Shown: positions 26,901-38,900 of the stretch, in pieces | Numbering within the stretch: position 1 is the first letter of the stretch | How the letters are laid out: every line of letters starts with the position of its first letter | Program-made: the position numbers and the translations under genes | Notes under the pieces: generated by a model | Told to the model about the DNA's origin: nothing | Database searches by the model: none | What the model saw: the letters and a program-made list of their open reading frames with translations, nothing else | From: an uncultured Coriobacteriaceae bacterium | GTDB lineage: Bacteria > Actinomycetota > Coriobacteriia > Coriobacteriales > Atopobiaceae | DNA length: 40,530 nucleotides | Direction of reading: 5' to 3' | Assembly: GCA_902793195.1 (NCBI GenBank) | Contig: CADBCS010000027.1 | Location: forward strand, 1 to 40,530

Positions 26901-29900
26901 GGTCATCCCCGACTACGCCCAGCCCAAGCGCACGGACACGTCCGACGTGGATGACCTGGACAGCATCTACTACAAGGATGCCGCGGACGACCTCAAGACA
27001 ACCCGCCAGTGGGTCTTCCACGGCGTCACCTACAAGACCAACACCTATACGGCCGTCGTGCACGTGGAGGATGTCGATCACACTGGCACCATCAACGCCA
27101 CCTACACCTACTACAGCACGTTTAACGGTCTCAACGCGGTTGGCAACGTTAGGAACACCAACCCCGTGCCCAGCTACACCAACGTATACGATGCCAAGGG
27201 CAAGAACACGACCCACATCGTTAAGTTCATGGATGGCCGCGAGTGGCAGCAAAACGATGAGTTTGGCTATCTCCTTACGGCAGTGGGCAACGTCGTGGTG
27301 AATCCTGTAACGACGGCGACGACGGAGCAGAACAAGTACACCGGCGTGCTCGATGGCCAAACCAAATGGTATACCCCGGTCATGACATATGCGAACAAGA
27401 CCACGGGTCACGTTGGTTACAACGCGAATGCACCTACCGACACATATGCCGTCCAGCCGAATCCCGCTGGGGACAACGCGCGCGAGATCATTGGTGGCAC
27501 CGGCATCTATCGTCTGAGCAACCTCGCTGCCGACGAGAACGGCAATCGCACGGGCGTCTTTATCTATGCGCTCGAGGAGTTTGAGCCCGGCGTTGACGCG
27601 GCGCCCACAGGCGATAACGTCTCGTACGACGTGAACCCGATTGCTGACCTCAAGTATGACAAACAGACGATCTACATGAAGGTCACCGTAACCGATCGCG
27701 GAAACGGCACGCTCAAGACCACCAACGAGTACTTCAACTCGGCCACGTGCGAGCCTGGTACCGAGGTTACGACGCCGATGGACACGACCTTTACGAGGAC
27801 GGACCGTCCTGTGGTGTTGCTGGATGCCAACGGCAACATCACCGAGCTCTCGGGCTATCAGGCGGCGAAGGATGCCGGAAAGATAGCCGATGACGGCCAC
27901 GGCTCTGCGTGGGAGTACGCTGCTGCCTTCGAGAACCGCTACGCCACGAACATCGACGTGTCCAAGGAGTGGAAGCAGGACGACGGCAACGGTGTCCTAA
28001 AGCCCGCGCCCGTGGCTGACAACGTGAGCGTGGTGCTCAAGCGGGCGCTGGTGTCCGTGACGACCGATGACCAGGGCAACCAGTCCATGACCATTCCGGC
28101 CAAGGATGCCAAGGATGGCAATGGCAACGACGTATGGCAGCCCGTGGACAACCCGTTCCGCGACTTCCTGCGCAGCGAGTACGTGGTTACGGGTAACGAC
28201 GTGCCGTCCGGATCCTACTTTATCGACGAGAATGGCGCGGTACAGCTGTACGACACCTACAACGGTTCCGACAAGAACACGCGCGAATGGACCAAGCCCC
28301 TTGTGAGCGAATCCTACACCGATGAGGAGCTTACGAGCCAGGGCAAGCGCTACGTGTACTACGTGGAGGAGACCACCACGAGCGGCGCCTACGATGCGAG
28401 TGTGCAGCTGATGCTCGACGACACGCCCAAGACGGACGCGAGCGACCAAGGCATTGTGGTGAGCTACGACGGAACGGGAAGCAACCAGCTCAAGCCGACC
28501 GAGGTCATTACGGGCTTCGAGAACGGGGCCAACGCCACGCCCGCCTACGACTTCCGCATCACCAACAAGGTGAAGGCGGAGGGCAAGGTCTATCTCAGTG
28601 CCGTCAAGCAGCTCTTTGGGCGTGAGTGGACCGACGACGACTCCTACGCCTTTACGCTTGCGCCCGTGGGCAAGATGACGATGGAGAATGGCGCGTTGGC
28701 AGGCTCAACCGCGACCACAAACATCCCCATGCCCACGAGCCACGTGTCCAACAAGCTCGCGGGGGCAGACGCCAATGCCAAGGCACTGGCCGCAAAGACG
28801 ACGACTGCCGTGGACACGAACGATGCCTACCACAGCAAGGAGGAGATCGTTGGTGTGGGCGAGCGCCTGGCCCGCTTTGGCGCCATCGAATACAAGCTGA
28901 GCGACCTCACGCCTGTTGGCGATGGTTACCGCGGCGACTTCCTGTACACCATTCAGGAGGACCTGCCCACGCAAACCGACGACAGCTATCCCGTGTCGTA
29001 CACCTACATCTCTGGGGGCCAGGTATCTGAGTCTGTCTCCATAGAGCAGGGCAGCCCAGTACCCGCAATGACGTCTGGACAAACGCTCCACACAGTTACC
29101 TGGAGCGATGGCATTACCTACGACATGGCCAAGCACACGGTGCACGTGGTCGTTACGGCCAACAAGACCGAGCAGCTCTCCACTGCGGTGTACTACGACC
29201 AAACCGACGAGGCCGACGTATCCACCGGCAAGCTCCACACACCGGTCTTTACCAACTACTACGACACCTCCGTGGCAATCCACATGAACTTGGTCAAGAG
29301 CATCCGCGGCGGTGTGTGGGAGAGCGGCAAGCAGGACTTCTACTTCGATGTCCATGGCCTGAGCGGCGCGCCCTTCCGCGAGACTGCGCCAGAAAACACG
29401 CTGCCCGAGGGAAGTGAGCCGCAGGAGGGCAAGTTCGTCAAGCTTCACGACGGTGGCATCCGCACGATCGTGCATGTGGGTGACGGAGACGTTGGGACCA
29501 AGAACGACCTGTCTCGCACGTTGCCGCTGACGCTCGTCAATCTCTCCGACCTCGGTCGAACGGTTGAGACCGCAGGTAAGGACTACAACGGCAACGACCT
29601 TACCTACAGCAACGGAAGTCCCGTGCCGGCAGGCGTGGCATACGGTCGATTCGTGTACTACGTGAACGAGCACAAGCCCGAAGACGCCTACGCAAACGTG
29701 GCGTACGACACGGATGACGAGTACGTACAGGTAACGGTCATCGACAAGCGCGACGGCACGCTCGACTACTACCTGCGCTACTACAAGGACCGCGAGTGCA
29801 CCAAGCTGCGCCAAACCACCAACGACCAAGGCGCGCTGGTGCCCGACACAAAGACGCCCTTTACCAACGACATTGCCGGGCAGCTCGTGGTGCGCAAGGA

Positions 29901-32900
29901 GTGGGTTGGCATACCCAACGCCGACGCCACCGTCGCGCTCGAACGGCTCGAGATTCCTCTGGAAGGCAATGCGGCACCGACCCCGGTGGATGCGGCTACG
30001 GAACCGAACGAGGGCCAGGTGAAGTGGTCCTTCGATGGTGGGCGTACCTACTACCTGTTCAACAAGAGCGAGCTGGTGGCAGGCGAGAAGACGGGCGTTG
30101 CCGGCTGGAGCGGTTGGCAAAAGGTGGGCGAGCACAAGTTCACCCAGGCAGACGTGTACGAGACCGGCAAGGCCGAGTACGCCTTCGGTGGGCTCATTAC
30201 CGAGAATAGCCGCACCAACGCCGAGGCGGGTTCGTATCGCCAGAACCTGCGCACCAACTATGGCTACGTCTATCGAATTACCGAGCAGAGTCCCAACACG
30301 GGCACCTATGGCGCGGGAGACAAGTACCGGTACTCGTTTAGCACCGATGCCACGGCACTGGACGAGAGCGACAGCACGCCTGCGCTTGTGGTTACCAACG
30401 AGTCCGACTACAAGAGCACCGGTACCGCAACGGTGAGCGTGGTCAAGCAGCTCATTGGCCGCGAGTGGGACAAGAGCACGTTTGGTGGAGTGTATGTTGG
30501 TGATACCTTTAGCTTCTACCTCACACCTGCGGGCAAGGCCACGTACGAGACGAACCAGGATGGCAGCTACAAGTACGACAGCAGGGGCAATCTGATCATT
30601 GACAACTCGGCGAGAGACACGAGCGATTCCGTCATAAGCCTGCAGCAGAACACGCTTGACGCCACAGGAAACGGCTACGAATCCGGACATGGGAAAGATG
30701 GCTGGACGACCGTGGGGGCGAACGACAACGAGGTGAGCAACAACGAGCACAGCAACACATTCTCCGAGCTGAAATTCAACGATCTGCCCAGCTCCGAATT
30801 TACCCGCGATGGCAACGGCAACTACGTCGCAGACTACTACTACACCATGAGCGAGGACATCGACGACGACGCGTTGGGCCTCGAGCTCGTAACGGGCACC
30901 GACCACAACGCCGTGGCGGTTGAGCACCGTACCTTCAACGGCAAGACATACTTGGTTACGGATGTTAGGTACAGCGACTGGCTTGCGGATACCTCTGCAA
31001 CCAAGCCCAACTACACCTACTGGCTCAACAAGCGCGATGCCAACGCCAATTCCAACGGCGACGGCATTGTGTACACGGCCGAAACGCATGAGGTGCGCGT
31101 GCGCGTGGTTGACAACGGCAACGGCAGGGTGACCACGCAGGTGTCCTACGACGGACGTCCAGTCGGCGGCTTTACGCCCGTCTTTACCAACTACTACGAC
31201 GCTGCCGCAAAGATCAACATCGACGTGACCAAGCACATTGTGGGTGGCAACAACACGCGACCAGGCGAGACCACCGCTCGATACGACGGTGCGTATCGCT
31301 TTGAGCTGGTGCCCATGCCGGGTGCCGCATGGGGCACGGGCACCGACGCGCTCTATACAACGGCAGTGCTCGATGCCACCAACGGGCACAACGACGTCGA
31401 GACCGACTTTGGCGCGCGCGGCGACTTCAAGGCCGACGGCTGGTACTACCTCAGCGACCTCAACGGCGCGAGCGAAGGCGACTTTGTGTACGCCATCCAC
31501 GAGGTTGATCCGGAGAATCCGAGTACCTATATCGAAACGGTTGACATCGTCGGCGGAGAAAACGGTGCAGACGGCACACCCGACGCCAAGCAGTACCCGG
31601 ACGGCAATACCTACAAGCCGCTTACGCGCGTCAACGACCTCGCCTACGACACGAACATCATCTATGCGAAGGTGCACCTCAAGGACGAGACCAAGAAGGG
31701 CGAGCTCGTTGAGGACGTTACCTACTACACCTCGCCTGAGTGCACACCCGAGACGCAGATAATGGTCAACGGTGCTGCGGCGACCTCCGCCACATTCAAC
31801 AACACGCCCACGCGCAGCGTAGCCGTGCGCAAGATCTGGGCCAAGGGTGAGCCCATCACCGATTCCGTTGTCCACCTGCAACGCAGGGCACAGGGCGACA
31901 ACACATGGGTGACCCTGCCCATGACCCCGAAGGTCTTCTATAAGAGCGCCTCGGGTCAATACGTAGCCGACGGTGACAGCACGGCAACCTGGAGCGAGGG
32001 TGCCGACGGCAGTGTGTACGCCGAGCTCACATGGAGTGGGCTGCCAGCTGCCATTATGAACGAGGCGGGAACCGAGGAGAAGCCGGCAGAGTACCGCGTG
32101 TTCGAGGACGGCACCGATTCTGGTGGTCTTACGGTAACGTATGGGTTTGCCCCGGATCCCGCACACAGCGATATGCCTACCGACGACATCAAGTTCGAGG
32201 ACAACGGCAACCTGAGCGAGGGCGTTGTCCCGCCGTTCGGCGCGCTTACCGTCACCAACAACTACACAGCCACGGGTGCAGCCGAGGTCAACGCCGTCAA
32301 GCAGCTGCTCGGACGCGAGTGGAACGACACGGACAGCTTTGGCTTCGAGCTCACGGCCGAGGGTATGGGGAAGTACGTTGCGCGTACCGGCAAACTTCAG
32401 GTCTTTAACGATGGCAAACTTGACCTCAACACAACCACGCCCATCCCCATGCCGGGTGGCGTAAAGAGTGACGAGGACCACAAGACCGTGGCAGCCGTGG
32501 CGCCTGCGACGAAGACGACCATACAAGTCGCCGAGAACGAGCACCTTGCCTCGTTTGCCAACATCAACTTCACCACCGACGAGCTGCTCGTACACAACGA
32601 CGGCACGGGACGCTTGCAAGGCGACTTCTTCTACACCCTGCGTGAGGTCGTGCCAGCCGGCGCTACTACGGTGACGCCCGAGAATGTAACGCTGACGTAC
32701 GAAACCGCGGCCCAGGATCAGAAGGACAACCCCGCATACAAGTGGACCTACAACGGCGTGACCTATACGCGCGTGGCCCACAGCGTACACGTGCAGGTGC
32801 GCGACTACGGCACAGGCCAGCTCACCTGCCGCACCTACTACGATGAGACCACGCCCGGCAACACGGAGACCGCAACGCGCTTCACGCCGGTGTTTACCAA

Positions 32901-35900
32901 CCGCTACAACGTGGACGGCGAGCTGAGGCTTTCGGCCACCAAGACGCTCAACTACCGCAACATTGCGGACGGAGAGACCTTTACCGTGCGCGTTGTGCCG
33001 CTGGCCGGCGCGCCCATGCCCATAGAAAACGAACAGACGGGCATGCACAAGCAGAGCATCGACATCGCCCTCGTGGGTGACACGAACAACTACACCAACA
33101 CGACGACGGCCGACTCCGAGGCCATCAAGCTGCACGAGCCCGACACGTACCTCTACGACCTGTATGAGGTCCTGCCCGATACGGCGGACCCGAAGACGGG
33201 CATCGACAGCACCAACCACATCCAGTACGACTTGCGTCACGTGTATGCCAAGGTCGTGGTGACCGACAACGCGAGCACCGGCAAACTCGTGGCGACCACC
33301 ACGTACCATACGGATGCCTCCTGCTCCGAGCAGTCACTTATCAAGACGGGGACGGGTTCGGATGCCCTGGCCGCGGAATCCGCGCCGTTTACCAACGCGA
33401 TACTGCGCGACATCGAGGTGGACAAGGTCTGGAAGGGCGATGCGGTGTCCGACGTTACCGTCACGCTGGAGCGCAAGAAGTCCAATGAGGAATGGGCGAC
33501 CAGGGAGACCGTGGACACACACACGTTCGCGCAGAACGCCACGGGCGATGAGCTCAGGCACACGTTCACCAACCTGCCTGTATACACCTCCGAGAGCGTT
33601 GCGTACGACTATCGTGTGGTCGAGACGGAGGGTGATGGCTACTCGATTGGTTACTCAACCACCGGCGGTGTGGTCGACGCAAACGATCATGTGACCGTGA
33701 CCAACATCAACACCACCACGAGGGACTTCGTTGGAACCAAGAAGTGGGTTGACGGTGGCAAGGACCACGCCACGCCGCCCGAGCTCACGCTCTATCGCAC
33801 GACGGGCACGGTGCCGGAGAACCCGACCGAGGGCACGCCCGTCACCACGGGCACGCCTGCAACCAACGTCACGCCCACGTGGGACGGGAGCGTCTTCACC
33901 TACACCAACCTGCGCGAGTTCGACGACGAGGGCAATCGCTACAGCTACTGGGTCGTCGAGAGCCCGATGGCCGGTTACGAGGTACCCGCATACCGCAATA
34001 CGGGTACGAACGCGCGCACCGACCGCCTGGAGAACGGCGGAACGGTTACCAATACCATCAAACAAGAAAAGATTGAGGTCGAGGGCACCAAGACGTGGAA
34101 CCATGGCGGCAATCCCGAGGCGGACCAACCCACAACCGTTACCGTGCACCTGCAAGCGAACGGTGCGGACCTGCCGAACAAGGCGATAACGCTCAATGGC
34201 GAAGCGGATACGGTGACCGACGACGGAAACGGCAATTTTGACCCCGTCGATTTCGAGCTTGCTCCCAACGACGACACTTGGAACTTCAAGTTCACCGGTC
34301 TCGACAAGTACGACGGCGTCACCGGCAAGGAGATAAACTACACCGTGCGCGAGGACCACGTGGCCAATTACCAGACGACTTACGACGACTCACGCCGCAA
34401 CATCACCAACACCTACAACACCAACACCTTGGGCGACATCCTCAAGGTACGCAAGACGATCGACGTGCCCGCTGGTGCCGATGCCTGGACGTGGGGCAAC
34501 GATGACAAGTTCGTGTTCAATTTGTATGGCGTCAGCAATACCGCAGGTGTCACGCAGCCCATGCCGTCTGGTTCGGTCTACGGCGACGAGGTGTACAAGC
34601 GAGTCGAAGTAACCAAGGATAGCGCGGGGTATGAGGAGAGCTTCGGTGCGGTGAGCTTCGACACGCCTGGCACCTACGTGTATCGCGTCCGCGAGATGAC
34701 GCCGGCCGAGTCCAACACGCAGCGCCTGCCGGGCATGACCTACGACACCGAGGCCTACACCGTTACCGTGGTCGTAGGCGACGACATGAGCATCTCGGTT
34801 ACCGTAACCAACAAAGCAGGGGAGACTATCAAGAGTGTTGATGGGCAGGACACGCTTACCCAGAACACAGATTCCTACGTGCTGCCCTTTATCAACCGCT
34901 TCGACGCGCGCAAGGTCGACTACGTCATGGTTGCCGAGAAGGCCTACGTGGATCGTTCGAAGCTCGACGGCGACGGCCGCCCGCTCGACGTTATTGGCGA
35001 GGTGAGCGGCAAGTTCGGCTTTACCATGAGACCCGTAGGACAGAATGCCGCCACGGCACCCATGCCCACCGACTACTACACGTCCACCACGGGGACGGGC
35101 CTGCAGGGCTCGGGCGCCGACCGCGTGTACTATGCGAAGAACGTGAACAACCGCGTGCTCTTTGAGGCGGACGCCGCGCACGCCATCGAGTTCGACGGGC
35201 AGCACGAGGGCACCTACTCCTACGAGCTCGCCGAGATCATCCCCGACGACGCGGCCTATATTGGCAACGGCTTCTGGTACAGCGACGCGGACGAGACGGT
35301 CTACGACGGCGTGGTGCACACGCGTACGCTTACAGTGGCAATCGAGAACGATGTGCTCACCGTTACGCCGAGGCAGGACCACAACGACAAGTACCTCAAT
35401 CCCGAGAAGGGTACAAAATACAAGGACGCCAAGAACGCGCCTACGGCCAACTGGACCGACACCAGCGAGTACCCGCGCCACAAGAACAACGTGCCGCAGT
35501 TCATCAACTACAAGGATCCCAAGATTGACGTCAGGGCCACCAAGGTGTGGGACGACGCCGACAACCAGGACGGCAAGCGGCCCTACAACGTGTACTTCCT
35601 GATCGAGCGCGACGACGGACAGAACGTCGTAGACGTGCATGGCAATACCGTAAACACGAAGGTCAAGATTGCCGGCACCGACTCGACGGACTGCTCGCTT
35701 GAGGCCGTGTGGTCCAACCTGCCGCGCTACAAGCGCTGGGACAACGGCACATACGAACGAATTACGTACAAGGTGTTCGAGAGCGCGGACGGACAAACCG
35801 CTCGAAACAGCGTGCCCGGTTACGCGGACCAGGTCATTGCGGGTGATAACGAGAGCGGCTTCACCATCACCAACAAGCGCGTGCCCGAGCTGCGTGGCGT

Positions 35901-38900
35901 GACCGTTACCAAGCGGTGGGTCGACTCCGACAACCGCGACCACAAGCGTCCCGAGGGCGTGACCTTCCACCTCGACCAGAGGAAGGCCGGCGAGTCCACA
36001 CCGACCATCACCGACTTCCAGCCGCCCGTCGCGGCCAACGAGGGCAATGGTTGGAAGGCCACCTGGCTCGACCTGCCGGCGCGGTACGGGGACTCCTCGA
36101 AGGAGTTCGAATACGCTCTGCGCGAGGATGCCATCCCCGACTACACGGCTGGCGACTTCGTTGAGGGTGACGCCACCATGCAGGTTCGAATCCCGGCAGG
36201 CGTGGAGCCGCGCACGGACAGCGTGAGGGTAGTGCTGATGGAGGATGGTACTGCCAAGGGTGGCTCGATCGAGCTCAACGCAGCCAACAATTGGACCGGA
36301 ACGTTCGAAAACCTCGACCGGTCGAACGTGAGCACAAGCGGCTACTACGACGTGATCGTTCAGGGTACGGACTCGGGCATCGAGAAGGGCGACCTGCAGA
36401 AGACGTTCATCCGCAACTACGAAATCACCAACACCTACGAGCTCAAAGACATCAAGGCGACCAAGGTCTGGGTCGACGCGAATGACGCCACCCACAAGCG
36501 CAAGGACGTGACGTTCAGGCTCAAGGCCATTGCGGCGGGCGAGGACGTGACGAGGGATGTTATGAATGCTGCGAACGAAACTGCTGCCAAGACCATAGAG
36601 GCCGACGCCATAGGAGACAATCTCACGGTGACGTGGAAGAGCATGCCCTCGCAGACAGTCGTGCAGGATGTGGTGCAGCCCGTTACCTACGAGGTGAGCG
36701 AGGATGTCGTCGAGGGTTACGACACCACGATCGAAGGCAATGCAGCTGACGGCTTTACCATAACCAACAGGCTCTCGGGCACCACCAAGGTGGAGGGCAC
36801 CAAGGTCTGGGTCGATGGTGGTCGCAAGCATGACAACAAACGCGAGGTGACGCTGCAGCTCTGGCGCCAGAGCGCCAAGGGCGGAACCACAGTCGAGCTG
36901 CAAAGCAACACGCCCGAGTGGGATGGCGACAACTGGAGCTTTACCGACTTGCCGTCCTACGACGCCGAAGGCTATGCCAACAGCTACTACGTTATCGAGC
37001 GCAACGTGTATGGCTACAACACCACCTACACCAACACGGGTGGCGGAGACGTTGACAATCGCGCTTTGGACGGATGCACTATCACCAACACGTTGGCAGA
37101 CAATCTCGTGAGCTTCTCGGCCACCAAGAATTGGGTGGACGACAACAACACCGACGGCCTGCGTGCTGACGTGACGCTGCATCTTGAGCGCAAGGTTGGC
37201 GACGGGTCGTGGGAGCGCATGGGCAGCGAGTACGACAATACCATTTCGGCGGCCGAGGGTGCCGACACCACGGCGCGTTGGGACAACCTGCCCGCAACGC
37301 ACGGCAACGAAACCATTACCTATCGCGTGGTGGAGGAGCCCATCGATGGCTACACCGCCGAGGTTACCGGTAGCCAGGAGGAGGGCTTTATCGTTACCAA
37401 CACCCATACGCCGGGCACCGTTACCGTTCATGCCACCAAGGAGTGGGATGACGACGACAACGCCGACAACCTGAGGCCGTCCGTGGTGACCATGCACCTG
37501 ATCGCCTCCACCGACGAGGGCTGGCGCAAGGACATGGGCACCGCCGAGGCGCGCGGTCCCTCGTGGAGGGCCACGTGGTCCAACATGCCCACGCACCACA
37601 ACGGCAAGGAGATCACCTACTCCGTGCTGGAGGAGGCCATAGACGGCTACTACACGAGCAACGTGAGCGACGTCACGATATCGGGCGAGGGCGCGCACAC
37701 GACATACGACATCACCATTACCAACGCGCGTGCCACGGCCGTAACCGAGGTAAGGGCCACCAAGGTATGGATGGACGACAACAACCAGGACGGCAAGCGC
37801 CAGGAGATCCAGCTGCGCCTGCAGGTGCGCGACGAGGACGGCAACTGGCAGGACGTCGTGGGTAAGGAGCAGACCGTTGGTACCGAGGACAACCCCGAAC
37901 AGGTGGTATGGGAGGGCCTGCCCAGCGAGCTGGTAATCCAGTCGAACGCGCTTGAAAACGAGCCCAAGATCACGGGCGACTCGGTGCCGGAGGACGCCGA
38001 CACCAAGGAGCGGCAAGACGGCGCGAGCGCCGATGCGCCGAGCCAGCACGAGGGCGAAGGCGCAGATGCGACGAGCCAGCGCGAGGGTGAGGAGGGCGAG
38101 AGCACCCCGACCGTCGAAGAGCAGTCGAACGAGTCGCAAAACGCCGATGCGCAGCAAACGCCCACCGACGCGGTGCAGGAGCAGGTTGGCAACGACGACG
38201 AGGGCACCGAAAGCGCAAATGGCAACGACGGCGAGGACTTCTCGATAGCCAGTGCGTTTGCTAGCCTCTTCCGCATGCGCAAGGCGTTTGCGGACGAGGG
38301 AATCCATGCGGCGGCACAGACCATCCCCGCCTACTACCGCGTGGTGGAATTCCACAAGGAAGGCGACAAGTGGGTCGAGGGAGCACCCGACGGCTACGTT
38401 GCCGTGGTGAGCCAAACGGAGCCGGGTACGTTCGTGATCACCAACATCCACCAGCCCGAGACGCGCAGATTTACCGTGCGCAAGATGTGGAACGACGACA
38501 AGGCTCCCGCCGGGCACGTGCGGCCCGCCTCCGTGACCGTGCGGCTTAAGGCCCGTACGGCCGACGGCGAGAGCATCGGCGACGAGGTCACCCTCACCGA
38601 AGACAACGAGTGGCAGCACACGTGGGATGACCTGCCCAAGTACAAGGGCGGCGAAGAGATTGCCTACACTGCCGAGGAGACGAATGTTCCCCAGAATTAC
38701 AGCCCGGCGGTCGAGGCGTCCGGCGACACCTACGTGGTCATCAACACCTACAGCGGCCCCATAAACATCACCGTAATAAAGCAGTGGCAGAACGCCGAGG
38801 GCGGCACGATCGAGGCCGGCTCCGGCATCGAGACGCCCCAGGTTACCATGCAGCTGTTCAAGAACGGCGAGGCGGTTGAGGGCAAGACGGCAACCATCCC

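Noticed and set aside
28705..33309. Minus-strand open frame of 1,534 codons inside the giant gene (others at 34390-39174, 25126-27900 and 19066-21522).
   Set aside because: The sense gene seldom uses TTA, CTA and TCA codons, so the antisense strand in this phase lacks stops. The translations are Val/Arg/His/Gly-rich with no domain, ribosome site or homology, whereas the sense strand shows clear repeated domains.
19426..33720. CRISPR-like or recent tandem DNA repeats.
   Set aside because: The periodicity is at protein-domain level (about 1.35-2.1 kb); nucleotide identity between triads is low and there are no short direct repeats with spacers.
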